Part shown: positions 1 to 11,455 of the stretch, in pieces
Position numbering within the stretch: position 1 is the stretch's first letter
Layout: the number at the start of each line of letters is the position of its first letter
Source of the DNA: Escallonia rubra
Taxonomy: Eukaryota > Streptophyta > Magnoliopsida > Escalloniales > Escalloniaceae
Length of the DNA stretch: 64,000 nt
Assembly: GCA_033065855.1 (NCBI GenBank)
Contig: JAVXUO010002589.1
Span: forward strand, 107,497-171,496
Direction: 5' to 3'
Notes under the pieces: model-generated
The model's input: only the letters and a program-made list of their open reading frames with translations
Databases searched by the model: none
What the model was told of the DNA's origin: nothing
Program-made: the position numbers and the translations under genes

Positions 1-3000
1 AGAGTGGAATGAAAAGAGTGAGTGAGTAAGTTATTTTATAAAAGTGTTGATTGAGTAGAGAAAAATTTTCAAGTGTGTTTCTCTTTTCCACTTCTTGCTC
101 CTCTACCATAATACTCAAAGTATTTCCGCTGCACATCTCTTATATTGTGCCCATCAGACAACAAAGTGGTACCAGAGTGGAGGTTCTAATGGCAGTAACA
201 AGTGGAGCATTTCCCTTTCCAAAGCTCGTGAAAGACAATTATGAAAGGTGGAGCATCCAAATGAAAACCTTTCTTGGTAGTCAAGATGTTTGGGAGGCCG
301 TAGAAGAAGAATATGTGGAACCAGAAAACTTGGCCGGTGCTAGCCAAGCGATGAAGAAGGTTGCAAAAGAAGCCCAAGTGCAAGATCAAAATGCTCTTTC
401 ACTCATCAAACTTGGCGTTGATGACAATATTTTTAGGAAGATTGGATAGGCCACTACTGCGAAGAAAGCATGGGATACGTTGGAAAATGCTTTTAAAGGC
501 ATCGATAAGGTGAAAAAGGTACGAATCCAAAGCCTTCAAGGTGAATTTGAGTCTTTGCAAACGAAAGACTCTGAGACGATATTTGACTACATTTCGAGAG
601 TTCTCTCGGTTGTGAACCAACTAGAGAGAAATGGTGAAGAGATGGGAGATAGTTGGGTGGTCGAGAAGATCCTTCGATCTCTTGATCCAAAATTCGACCA
701 TGTCGTTGTTGCCATTGAGGAGTCCAATGACACCAAGACTATAACGGTCGATGAGCTCTCGGGAAAATTGTAAGTCCATGAGGACACAATCAAAAGGAGG
801 AACAAAGAGCCTATCGAGCAAGCTCTTCAAGCCAAGGTGAATATCAACGAAAGGAAAGACGACACCAACAAAAATCGAGTTAGTCGAGGTAGAGGCCGTG
901 GATGAGGTCGCGATCGAGGTCATGGTAGAGGCCTTGGTGTACAAACTCAGTACAAAAATAATTAATTAGGTTCGGAATTTTGTCCATCGAGAGGATGAGG
1001 TTGAGGAAGAGGTGGCTATTACCAATGCCACAACAAGAAAGACGTCGAGTGTTTCACATGCCATCGATACGGACACTACACATGGGAGTGTCGAGACGAT
1101 AAGAAAGAGGAAAATATGAAGGCCCACTATACAGAAGAAAATAAGGTGGGCGATGACACGGTCCTGTTGGCACACGATGGATCAAAAGAAGAGAAGGATA
1201 ATTCTTGGTATCTCGATACTGGTGCCCGCAATCACATGCGTGGCTACAAACACATGTGTTATCGAGGTGGATGAATCGGTGACGGGAAATATTATATATG
1301 GAGACATGTCTAAAATCCCAGTCAAAGGCAAAGGCAAAATTCTGATCAAATTGAAAAATGGTGGCCATCAGTTCATCTCAAATGTTTATTATGTTCCGAA
1401 GATGAAGGCAAACATTGTGAGCATGGGCCAACTGTTGGAGAAAGGGTACGACATCCATATGAAGAAAGACAACTATCTTTATTTGAGAGATGTTAGAGGG
1501 AGATTGATCGCTCGTGTTCCGATGTCAAGCAATAGGTGTTCTTGATGAATATCCATCATGATGCGCCTAAATGTTTGAAGGCCTGTTTTGATAATGAATC
1601 ATGGTTATGGCACTTGAGGCTTGGACATCTAAATTTTAGAGGTCTGAAATTGCTATCCGATGAAGAATATGATAAATGGATTGCTATCGATAGACCAGCC
1701 AGACCAACTCTGTGAGGGTTGTCTTGTCGGGAAGCAACATCGACACAGTTTCCCAAAGGTGTCGATATTGAGAGCAAAGGCGCCGTTGGAGCTGATACAG
1801 ACTGATGTGTATGGTCCAATGTCGATCCAGCACCTCTTGGTAAGAACATATACTTGTTACTGTTCATTGATGGCTATAGTAGGAAAACATGGGTTTATTT
1901 CCTCAAGCGAAAGTCAAAGATGTTCAAAACCTTCAAGAGGTTTAAGCCTCTCATCGAGAAGCATAGTGGATATTAGATTAAGGTGACGAGATTTGATCGA
2001 GGTGGAGAGTTCATATCTAAGGAGTTCAAGGCATTCTGTGAAGAGAATGGCATCTGTCGACCGCTTACCAGTCCATATTAACCCTAACAGAATAGAGTGG
2101 TGGAAAAAAAGAATCGATCGATAATGAACATGACTCGAAGCATGTTGAAAAGAGCAAGAATTTGCCCAAGGAATTTTGGGCTGAAGCAGTTGATTGTGCG
2201 GTCTATCTATTGAATCGATGTCCGACAAGGAATGTGTAGAATCAAACACCACAAGAAGCTTAGAGTGGATACAAGCCAAGTGTGTCCCATTTGAAAATGT
2301 TTGGAAGCATTGCATACGTGCATGTTCCTGATCAGCAAAGGAAGAAGCTCGATGACAAAAGTGAGAAGTATATCTTTATCGGTTACAGTCAACAGTCAAT
2401 ACGAGTTGTACAATCCTGTTGATAAGAAGATGAAAGTCAGTTGAGACGTGACTTTCGATGAGAAGAGCTCGTGGGACTGGGCTGATCGAGACAATGAGAA
2501 GTATGTTTTCTATCCAATCGATACTGATAGAAAAGAGGTAGAAGAACAGCCGATAGAACTTATGACTCCCTCGAGTTCGGCATCTCCAACTCAATCGAGC
2601 CCAACATCATCAGCATCTTTGGCCGATAGTCCTGTCAAGACAGGACCACAAGGCAAGAGATCTCTAGAGGAAATTTATGATGACGTAGAATTAGAATCAA
2701 AATGTCCTTTCTCTTTGCTGATACTGTGGCAATCGATTTTGATGAGGCATCAAGAAGTGAAAAATGGAGGAAGGCCGTGAATGAAGAGATCGATTCCATC
2801 GAGAAGAATGATACTTAGGATCTGACGACTCTTCAATCAGGAAAGAAGCCTATTGGTGTAAAATGGTTTATAAAGTGAAGAAAAATTCCAAAGGCGAGGT
2901 TGAGATATACAAAGCAAGGGTTGTTGTCAAAGGTTATAAGCGAAGGGCTGGAATCAATTATGATGAAGTCTTCGCCCCAGTCACTCGATTGGAAACGATA

Positions 3001-3117
3001 CAACTGTTGATATCTCTAGCAGCTCTCAACACATGGAAGATCTATCAAACGGACGTGAAGTCAGCATTCCTTAATAGTTTTCTTGATGAAGAGGTATATA
3101 TCGAACAACCTGAATGA
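1..3117 (+). mobile_element. Broken Ty1/copia retrotransposon (fossil A)
   Basis: The last part of a 5' LTR (to about 162) is followed by a primer binding site resembling initiator tRNA-Met (TGGTACCAGAGTGG, 167-180). Parts then follow in copia order: gag (from about 189), a CCHC knuckle near 1056-1100 (CFTCHRYGHYTWEC), protease around 1210 (YLDTGA), an integrase zinc region and core near 1610-2330 (CEGCLVGKQHRHSF), and the reverse transcriptase start near 2863-3115 (KARVVVKGYKRRAGINYDEVFAPV). The order PR-INT-RT is diagnostic of copia. The copy is clearly broken, with roughly ten or more breaks, and it stops before the catalytic part of RT. No 3' LTR is seen. The left edge lies outside the window. 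It looks old, and older than the LTR-like repeat that follows it. Confidence 0.9.
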
Positions 3118-3164
3118 TATGTTATGCAAGGCCATGAAGGCATAGTGTAATATATTTGCACATA

Positions 3165-3910
3165 ACTGGGGAAAATTAGACTAGTGTTTATATAGTATGA
3201 TAAGGACTCAGTAAAAGTTTGATGATTTTTGGGATTGATTTGCTATGGTTTCCATATCACATTATTTTTAGCAAAACGAATATTTGAAAAATAGTTTTAA
3301 TACTTTTTAATTTCTGATTTAAATTTCTATGATTTTTATACATATTTTGAAATTGTTACAAAAAGTATGGGACTTATTTTGCGGCTGGAAGTATTTTTGG
3401 CAATATATCAGTTTTTATTGTATATAAAGAAATTATTTTAATTCGAAAATATTCAAAACTTCAGAAAATTCATATTTTGACTTATTATAATATTTTAAGC
3501 TATAAAAGTGATTTATTTTAATTTATAGTAATTTGGAATACTGTTACGCATTAAAGAGCGTACCGGGTTCATAGCTAGGTTGGCCGCGTGCGAGGCGCGC
3601 TTTGAGTTACGCGATTTCGGAGTTAAGAGTGAGCACGTGGGGGTATTATGATATTAGGTTTATAGTAATGTAGAATAGATTATGTTCTAACCAATGGATT
3701 GCCAATCTAGGTTTATTCAGAGATCATTAATCGACATCGTGGTTGGTAGCATAGCTTAGCTTGGACCGAGGTAAAGAATTCTATCTGAACCCTATTTCAT
3801 TATTCTGATTTTAAATGCTTATAACAACAATTTTAAATACTAGATCGAATGTTGATTTTTATTGATTGATATAAAAATATTTTTAAATTGCCCATGAAAC
3901 CCTAAATTGA
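3165..3910 (+). repeat. Dispersed LTR-like repeat, copy 1
   Basis: This AT-rich non-coding block aligns by eye with 63205-63952 over its whole length. Shared landmarks are a TTTGAAATTG/TTTGAAGC-like stretch, ATTCAAAA-TTCAGAAAATT, a GCGTTAC/ACGCATTA segment, TTAGCTAGGT/ATAGCTAGGT, AAGAGTGAGCA-like words, and a final TGAAA-CCCT-TTGAGC segment. I estimate 65-70% identity. Length and style suggest an LTR or leader of a Ty3/gypsy-type element, but no TG...CA ends, binding site or coding region is attached, so the family is unproven. It abuts the truncated end of fossil A and may have replaced the rest of that element. Confidence 0.6.
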
Positions 3911-3914
3911 GCAA

Positions 3915-4125
3915 GAAAAACAACCGCTACAATTTGTTGCGGTTTGTTTTGGGGGGGCCAAAAGTAATGATGGGGGGGGGGGGGATGATGGGGGGGCCAC
4001 CTGAAAAAGGGGGGGGGGGGAACAACCGTAATAATTTGTTGTAGTTTGTTGTTTTTTTGGGGGGGGGGGGGGGGGTGGGGGGAAAAGAACAACGCAAGCA
4101 ACCGCAACAATTTGTTGCGGTTGGG
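3915..4125 (+). repeat. Three palindromes separated by long G runs
   Basis: A near-palindrome built on CAACCGCAACAA / TTGTTGCGGTTG occurs at about 3921-3945, 4023-4048 and 4099-4123. The last copy has perfect 12 bp arms around one base. The spacers hold several runs of about 7 to 17 consecutive G. The unit therefore looks like a 75-100 bp tandem repeat made of a hairpin plus a G run. The origin is not recognised; it could be the decayed end of a DNA transposon. Confidence 0.7.
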
Positions 4126-4159
4126 TGGATAATTCCCACCGGTGGGTGGGGATCGGCCC

Positions 4160-4195
4160 CCTATATGTATATATATATATGTATATATATATAAC
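4160..4195 (+). repeat. TA/GTATA microsatellite
   Basis: A run of alternating TA with a few G interruptions, directly after the G-rich repeats. Confidence 0.8.
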
Positions 4196-4559
4196 ACAAT
4201 AGGCTAAAAAACTTTTCTATTATATAACACAAAATATATACAAGGTCCAGAGAACCAAAGCAAACATCAACAGGGGGCAGGGACAACAACGGGAGGGAGA
4301 TAAAATAGGGGATGGGAGGGGAGCATGATTCTGAGAGGGCAATGGACGGGTGGGGGGGATGCTCAGGGCTCGTCAAAGCATGTTATATGTACCCTCCCTG
4401 CTCATTATCGTCCATAGGGGTGTCATCCGGATCCGCCTAAGACTAAGAAGCAATAGTGTCCTACACTAAAAGCACGCACGCATTCTCGTTAGTAATTGTA
4501 TATTGTGTTTAAACCTAAGATTGACTTCATAATTCTAATTGTTTTGTACTGCATCATCC

Positions 4560-6640
4560 ATGATCATCATGACGAGCAATGCGAGGAACATCCTCCATGT
4601 GTAACTTTCGCTTCGCGGTCGGTGTCCGTGTCTAAAAGGGGCAGTTGGGGGTAGGGATGCTCCCATCACTGCACATGCAGTCACGCTGGGCAGGCTGCAT
4701 ACACGCCATTTCCTTCAATCGTTGATCCCCAGTGTATCTAGCCACCGTTTCGATCCCCCAATACTCGCACTTGTAATCGTGTACGCTGATGGATGACTGG
4801 ATTGCTACCCTAACATCCTAATCTCTCCATACGAGACCTGCAACGAAGTGATTTAAAATTCAAGACATTAATGCTATAGAAATTGAACGCAATATCAAAA
4901 TTTTAACTATAGACAAATTATTTTGTAAGTTGCATCAATCTGTCGAGCAACATGCGAAACAAACTCCTCCGCCTGATGTGCATCTTCCTTATATCCATCT
5001 TCTTAATGTGCGTTTGAGAGTACGTCATAGCGCACACCTCATCCGTTTCCAGGTACGGGTGCTCAGTTTCATTCTTATGTCTTATGATGTGGTGAGGCAC
5101 CAACCCTTCCATGTGCGTAGGATCGTGACTTTATCGGTTAGACTTCCCACTTATACACTTCATCTACCAAGATGGATCTGTCACCCACCTCTCAACCATC
5201 TGCCCTCATATAGATGGTGAAATCCAATAAGGGGGATACCCTTCCCACTCTTCCATCGGGACACTCTCTGACATCATCTTCCTCACCCGTTCCCATGCAC
5301 ATGTAACCATTACCAGTACTTTTTGGCTATATACGTAAAAAAAAAGCCTTCTTTCCCAATGCATGTGTTGCTCAGGCGAATCAAACTAGAACCCTTCCTG
5401 CAATGCATCAAATTATACAGTCAGTAAGATTAGTTGCATTGAAGAATACTAATTAAACAAATATTAGCTGACTCATAACCATACCAGCCACTCCTCCTTC
5501 CGGCATTCCAGTCCTTCCAGTAAAGCAGTGGCTCAAAGAAGCGGCCCTTCACAAGAACGTCGATCTTCAAATTTGCTGGACGCTCCAGAATCCTGATAAT
5601 GAATAACATTAATTTCATTAAATAACATTAATTACAATAATAATTATCAGAATCATTAAAGTGTCAAGTACTGCATTATTTGATTTTTTACTTACTGGCC
5701 ATCCTCGATGAAAGTAACTCTTTGTTTTCGCTGGGGATCGATACGTAACCCCGTACAAGGCTCGACGGCCTCGACGAGATACTATAAAATACAACATTAA
5801 ATTGGTTCAAATATAATTTAAATATAAAGTAGACATTGCTGAAATGCTAATGCGTGCGGCAGGAGAAGAACTAGCGTGCGGCAGGGAGAGCTTGGCCTGA
5901 GACGCAGCTCAACGTCCAACGCGACCATGAATGGCACGTAATCTATCCATGACTGACAATATAAACTTGCGGTGAATATTATGTTCGTATTTAGATTCTC
6001 TACTATGAACTGGATAAAGGAGTAAATTAACACACTATTACGGAGTAATCAACTATAAGTCATATTGGGAAGATGACTTTGTTATACCGTAAAATTAAGT
6101 GAAATATTCAAGTTACGTATTACAAGTCATAAATGTTACTACATTACTAAAGAATCATCTTCATTATGAGAATCATCATTGTCTTCATCTTCAGACTCAT
6201 CATCTTCTTCTTCTTGAGACTCGTCGTCCTCTTCATCTGGTAATTAATCTCTTCATTAGTAGACTTGTCCTCATCATCTTCAACACTTTCTCTACATCTT
6301 CCTCTTCATCATCTACAACTTCTTCTCCTACATGAAGTATTGGTTGAAGAGAAAGATCGTCCTCCTCATTGTTCACTTTAACGTGTACCAAATATATCGT
6401 AAAATTGATGAGCGCCCTTATTGGGCTATCGGGCTCTGTCATCGTCGCGGCAGTCACCCCAGTCAACATTAGCATGCCCACCATCTATAATCATATCTCG
6501 ATAATCATATTGTGCCTCAACCGTAACTTCAGCTTGACTAGCCGTGTTAGATGACAATACCATTGTTTTTCCGTGCTGAGTCCCCCTTGTGTATCCATCT
6601 GTAAAATCGTAGCGGAGAAGATGCCATTTTACCACCAATC
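4560..6640 (-). pseudogene. Decayed Ptta/En/Spm (Transposase_24) gene
   Basis: Read on the minus strand, 5260-4918 gives a run matching the plant Ptta/En/Spm transposase pattern: RW..DPSW, then KCISGKSNR, then an H-x-x-G-x-x-PHH stretch, then THIKKMDIRKMHIRRRSLF (family form: RW, S-x-K-x-x-NR, HTxGS, TH-x-K). In-frame stops occur, for example just after DPSW and just after KSNR, so the gene is dead. Possible more N-terminal exons are 5618-5430 (LYWKDWNAGRRSGWYGYE) and 6638-6240, which includes an acidic stretch (NNEEDD, DDEEEDVE). A possible C-terminal exon lies near 4790-4620 (EYWGIETVARYTGDQRLKEMAC). Such genes are the TnpA-like second gene of CACTA elements, but no CACTA ends were found around this copy. 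The core call is firm; the outer exons are inference. Confidence 0.55.
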
Positions 6641-7165
6641 ATTTTATCCAATGGAACAACTCAAATTTACTATACAGACACCTTATCTTCTCAAACACAA
6701 CATATGCAGGATGCGCAAAAGCGAACTCGATAAAAATTCATCGATACAATCCTCGAATTCATCATCATTTTTCCTTTTCATCCGACTTCAATCGACTAAC
6801 ATGACGACTGGAATTACTATATACCACCTTAAATTAAAACCAATAATTAGGTAAGGTTGATATGTAAATGAATGCTTGCATGTGACAACATGTCTATACC
6901 CCCTCCATTCTCTAATAAGTAGCGGTCTATCTCGTCTCTATGGAAAATTCGGCAACACCTCCCCGTATTTTTCCAAGTAGACGACATTGATAAATCTCTC
7001 TAATCTTGCTCTTTAAAGATTAAACAGATGTAGGACACCAGATATGTATGCACCAAGAGAAACACCGAAAAAAGTGTACCAAATATCCAAGACATAAAAC
7101 ACGAAGCTTGAGTTGATACATTGTTTTATAAACACTTAGTTTTTTCAAATTATCCAAACTGGATA
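6641..7165. other. Intergenic stretch without a recognised gene
   Basis: AT-rich DNA with no coding pattern. Around 6898-6930 a CCCCCTCCATTCTCTAATAA sequence resembles the start of Stowaway/mariner-type miniature elements, but no matching opposite end was found. Confidence 0.4.
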
Positions 7166-7212
7166 TTCAAAGGCTCATTACAAAGTATTACTTTGTAATG
7201 AGTACCTTTGAA
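7166..7212. repeat. 47-base hairpin-forming inverted repeat
   Basis: Bases 7174-7187 (CTCATTACAAAGTA) are perfectly complementary to 7189-7202 around one central base. After a two-base bulge, 7166-7173 (TTCAAAGG) pairs with 7205-7212. That is 22 paired bases in a 47-base stretch. The function is unknown. It may be a miniature element fragment or a hairpin at a transposon end. Confidence 0.85.
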
Positions 7213-7524
7213 CGGGAACTAAGGGTTTCTATGTATGTACGGGTTTAAAAATTGGTATTATGCGAGAATCATTCCAAAATATCAAATTTTCAGAAAGATG
7301 GAATCATTAGGTTAATTTGCAAGAACATGCTGTAATCAAAATGATTCACTTTCAAATTCATTGGCAACGAGTTGTACCAACTCATTGATAATGGACTTCA
7401 CAAAATAACAGCAAATATTCCTAATGTGGGCAGCTGTCTCATGTTTTTTAGTGGAATATGGAGTTCATTCGCAAAGTTGAAATTGTGTCGTTAGGATTGT
7501 GATATTGCTTTATAGGGACACGGT

Positions 7525-8060
7525 TTAAGATTAATAGTTTAGAGTTAGAGTTTAGTTTAAAGTTGGTTTAGACACCTATTTAGGGTCAGGTTTAGGACTT
7601 AGGGTTTAGTTAGGGTCAACGTTGTATTTTGGGTTTAATTAGACTTTAGGGTTTAATTCGGGTTAAAGGTTTAAGGTTAGGGTCTTTTAAAGAGGGTTTA
7701 GGGTTTACGGTTAATATGGTTTAGGGTTTAATTAGGGTATAGACTTTAGGGTTTAATTATGGTTTAGGGTTTAGGGTTAGGGTTAATTATGATTTAGAGT
7801 TAGGATTGTATTAATTTGGGTTACGATTAGGGTTTAATTTTGGTAAATGGTTTAGGGTTATGATTAGGGTTAGTTAGAGTTTAATTAGGGTTTAGGGTGT
7901 AATTAGGATTTAGGGATTAATCAGGGTTTAAGATTTAATTTGGAATAGGGTTTAACTACGATTTATGATTTTTTAAGTGTTAGGTTCAACCCACGGTTAG
8001 GGTGTAGCGTTTAATAAGGGTTAGGGTTACAGTTACATTTAGGTTTAGGGTTTATGGTTT
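7525..8060. repeat. Degenerate interstitial telomere-like array (TTTAGGG type)
   Basis: About 540 bases are dominated by GGGTTTA and GGGTTA words, with variants such as GGGTTTAATTA. The plant telomere heptamer is TTTAGGG. Perfect heptamers are scattered and rarely adjacent, so the block is either an old telomeric insertion or a telomere-like tandem repeat spread by amplification. No coding potential is visible. Confidence 0.7.
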
Positions 8061-8261
8061 CGTCGATCGTTATTGTTAATTATCTTTTTAATAGCTTTTA
8101 ATTATTCATTTGAGGTGTTAATTAATTTAAATTTTGTCCATAATTAGTGTCCATCATTTCATAATTATGTCCTAGGTGGTTATCTCGGAGACAAAGTAAT
8201 TATAACCTAACGAAAACAAATTTAATAATAATTATAAAAAATATAATTCTAAGATACTTTT

Positions 8262-8575
8262 TATTTCTAACTATCAATACAATTAACATATTTTTAATAT
8301 AATAAAACACATTATAACAAATACAATTTATTTCTAACACAATATAGCATATTCAATTCAAACACGGACAAACAAATAAAAATTATACATATCTTTTCAT
8401 TTCAAATTATCAATACAATTCAAACACATTACTAGAAATACAATTTGTTTCTAACACATTATAACATATTGAATACAATACAATTTTAACAAATAAAAAT
8501 TTTAACAAATTTTTTTTTTCTAACTATCAATACAATTCAAACATATTAAATAAATTTAAACATTTTATAATTATT
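8262..8575. repeat. AT-rich tandem repeat, about 115-130 bp unit
   Basis: The words CTATCAATACAATT, AATACAATTTATTTCTAACAC and CACATTATAACA recur in the same order about two and a half times between 8262 and 8575. Copies are diverged. No gene is present. Confidence 0.6.
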
Positions 8576-8596
8576 CAGAAAAAAAAAAGAGTAAAA

Positions 8597-8700
8597 GGCA
8601 CCAATGGCCATTAAACTATGGCCTATTTTTCACGAAAGTCACTAAACTTTAATTTGTGTCGATATGGTCACCAAACTCACAAATTTGGCCACTCCGTTAG
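8597..8700. repeat. GTCACTAAACTT-type short tandem repeat
   Basis: Three consecutive units of about 35 bases carry the core GCCATTAAACTA, GTCACTAAACTT and GTCACCAAACTC, each followed by an A/T-rich spacer. Repeats of this kind are common near ends of non-autonomous DNA transposons in eudicots. No partner end was found here. Confidence 0.5.
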
Positions 8701-9040
8701 TTGGGATAAGTATCTTAATTAAGTGGTCATGTGTCGCGCACATGGGGCGTCAAAATAGGGGCAACACCGTATCTTGATTATTCTTCAAAACTAGTTGTCT
8801 CCCTCCACAAACACACACTACCACTATCCAACACCATCAATCTACCACGATCACCGCTGCCCTTACCCATCCTTTTCTTCTTCACATCTCTTCTTCCTCC
8901 CACCTCACTCCAAGCCCGACCCCCTATGCCCTTCACACCCCACATAATCCCTCTCAACCCATCACCATTATGTCATTATCCTTTGATCACAACTGAACAA
9001 CCCCGACCAAAAAACACCGTCTGCTCCCCTCCCCCCCCCC

Positions 9041-9250
9041 AACTACAAGAAATTTGCCATTTAGCGACAAACACATTCTCGACGAACAACAGTTCGTCAA
9101 CAAAGATAGATAAATGTCGACGAATACGAAGTTGTCGAGAATAGTATTATATTTCTTGACAAGTTCTACTATTCGTCAACAAAACTAACTTTTTGTAGAC
9201 GAACTAAAATTTTGGTCGCAAGATGTTCAACGCACAGTGGCGCGGGAGTG
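9041..9250 (+). repeat. E1 left terminal and subterminal repeats
   Basis: After the terminal repeat come repeated short words in both orientations (GACGAAC, TTCGTCAACAAA, GTCGACGAA, AGACGAAC). In CACTA elements such subterminal motifs are the binding sites of the TnpA protein. The matching cluster lies at 35160-35845. Confidence 0.8.
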
Positions 9251-9357
9251 AAAATCGATTTTGGCAGGGGGTTGGAAGTAATTTTAACCATTAACGAAGA
9301 ATTGACTTCGTCAAGGAAGGCCAAAAAAAAATCAAGACATGTTTAATTTTGCACCTC

Positions 9358-9459
9358 CTTTCTCTCTCTCTCTCCGTATCTCTGTCTCTGTCTCTCTGTA
9401 ACTCTCACTCCCTCACTCTCTTCTCTGTATCTCTCACTCGTTGTCTTCTTGGTTGTCTG

Positions 9460-9493
<34 letters not shown>

Positions 9494-9550
9494 CATCTCT
9501 GTCACCGTTTCTCTGTATCTCTCACTCTCTCAGTCTCTTCTCGATCGGTT
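9358..9550. repeat. TC-rich microsatellite tract
   Basis: Long TC runs with GTA interruptions (TCTCTCTC, GTATCTCTCACTC) lie within the E1 leader. The open frame across it is low-complexity Leu/Ser and is not treated as a gene. Confidence 0.8.
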
Positions 9551-9559
9551 CTGTGTATC

Positions 9560-11455
9560 TCTTACTCGCTAAGGGCAAACATTTCTACACCAAAATCGTC
9601 ATAGTTTGGGGCAACGAAAAGAAGATTAAACTTACTTTCTTGGTAAGTTCAGCTTATATTCCTACTCTTATCATTTTCATCACTTCAATCTCACGATTTC
9701 ACTGAAATTGAACAAGCTCTGTGGTGCCATCATAGGATTCCCACGATTATCACTTTGACCCAACAAAGCCCTAAATCTTTTCAGTTTGATGTTTTAGGGA
9801 AAATCATAAACTAAAGAATCTTTGAAGCACCAGAAGGTAATTCTTTCTTTGAAACTCTGTGTGCATGTTTTATAATTTTTTTTTGTAGTTCGAAAGCTGT
9901 AGGAGTTTTTCTCCTTTGACCTTGGCTCTAAATCTTACTAACCCTGAAATACATATCGTTACAGGGTACCCCATATGAAGACAGATGGCAGCATGATTTC
10001 AATTTCAAGTTGAACAGGCAGATTTTGCTTTCTTTTTGATACATATTTGTTGGATTATGCATGCCTTCCTTTATGTAAACATTCATTTTACCATATTGAA
10101 CTCAATAAATTAAGAGTTATACTCGATTAATTAGTTGACTTCTAGAAAGCATTGGCTAGCTGGGATTATAACTCTCACAATCGGGAGTTACTTTCTAGTC
10201 TTTTTCCCGATAGAAATTAAGGCCGCATTTGGTAACATCTTGGTTTCCTTGATTCAAGGGCCTTTAAATGTGTTGTAATGTTGCATGCCTTTAGTATGCT
10301 CACTTATCGTAGACATGTACAGTTGGTATACAAGTACCCTGGTGTGCAATTGACATGAAAAAGTTAAAAAAAATTGGAGAACGATAATGAGCAAGGTGTA
10401 TTCATAATACTATCTTAAAGACAGTGATTTTCGCTTGCATCGTAACCCAGAAACAGTAGGCAGCTACTCCAAAAATTGACTCTAAGATACAATGCTTGAC
10501 TCTAATTCTCTATCTTAAGTCTGTGTACTAAGAGAAAGAAGAACCAAATTGGAACTCTGATGTTTGCCAACCAAATTGGAACTCTGTTGTTTTTTGATAA
10601 AAGAAAAAAATTAAATAGAAAGAATATGATGAAGTATCGATGTATTAGTAGCAGGTTAGAAGTTAGAATTTATGTAGAACCCAAATGGCTGCTGCCTATG
10701 AAGAAATATGTCTTATGAAGAGAGTTTCCAAGAGGCACCAATACAAATTTGTAACAACTGGGACTACAACACAGCTACTCAGCCTAATACATACAATTTA
10801 AGAAGAAAAATAAATTAATTTGATTATTAATAACATTCCCCAATATTTTCTAAATATTGAATATGAAAACCTAAAGAACATGGAAATCTGTACAACATAT
10901 TGCATATATGGATATCCTGAACCTATGGTTTGTGCAAAGTCCAAAATGAAGGCATAGGAGATAAAACCTTGAGGTTATGACACTCCATGAATATTGCTCA
11001 CATTGTATACAAATTCATTTGGCTCTTTTAAGGCACCGCATTATAGGTCATTTGCTTATCCCAGATTAGCAAATACTCTAGAACTTGTTCGTTGGAAGCG
11101 ACCTTGACTTCCACATTTGTAAATGAGAAGCCATCAGAAGCTTTTGCAACATCTCCTTCTTGCTTCATTCATTGCTAAGAGTTCATTAATAACAAATAGT
11201 CCAGCCTTACTCTATTGCCAAAAGCAACATTGCTAATTAGAGATGGAATTTTGTTAATAACTGGGTAGATAACCCCCACTAGTTCCAGATTTTATTGCAC
11301 TGGAAATGAAACCATATTGACCTCAAATTATAGGTAATAATCCCATCTGTCTCGTGGTCTTGAATATTTTTTCACGTGCTAGCAGTTTAACTTAGTTGGA
11401 AGATATTCAACATCGAGTTTACATTTTTTCACCATTCTCCGAATGTAGTGGTACT
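9560..11455 (+). other. E1 leader and filler upstream of the transposase gene
   Basis: No intact gene. The start looks like transcribed leader with a possible donor near 9836 (AGAAGGTAATT). Bases 10408-10570 match 57462-57632 (see that repeat). On the minus strand about 11245-11040 is a coding-like scrap (ASDGFSFTNVEVKVASNEQV and YLLIWDKQMTYNAVP) with in-frame stops in its upstream part. I do not recognise it. It may be a captured host gene fragment. Confidence 0.4.
10408..10570. repeat. Unclassified dispersed repeat, copy 1
   Basis: Aligns by eye with 57462-57632. Shared landmarks are CGCTTG-ATCGTAA, ACAGTAGGC, a TGACTCTAA-type segment, and AATTGGAACT near the end. Estimated identity is about 70%. 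The family is unknown. Confidence 0.55.

Noticed and set aside
6895-7015. Stowaway-like start (CCCCCTCCATTCTCTAATAA)
   Set aside because: No inverted partner end and no TA target duplication found.
8731-9144. Open frame of 137 codons
   Set aside because: Low-complexity Pro/Leu/Ser text that runs across the left edge of the CACTA element, so it cannot be one gene.
9349-9705. Open frame of 118 codons
   Set aside because: A translation of TC microsatellite.
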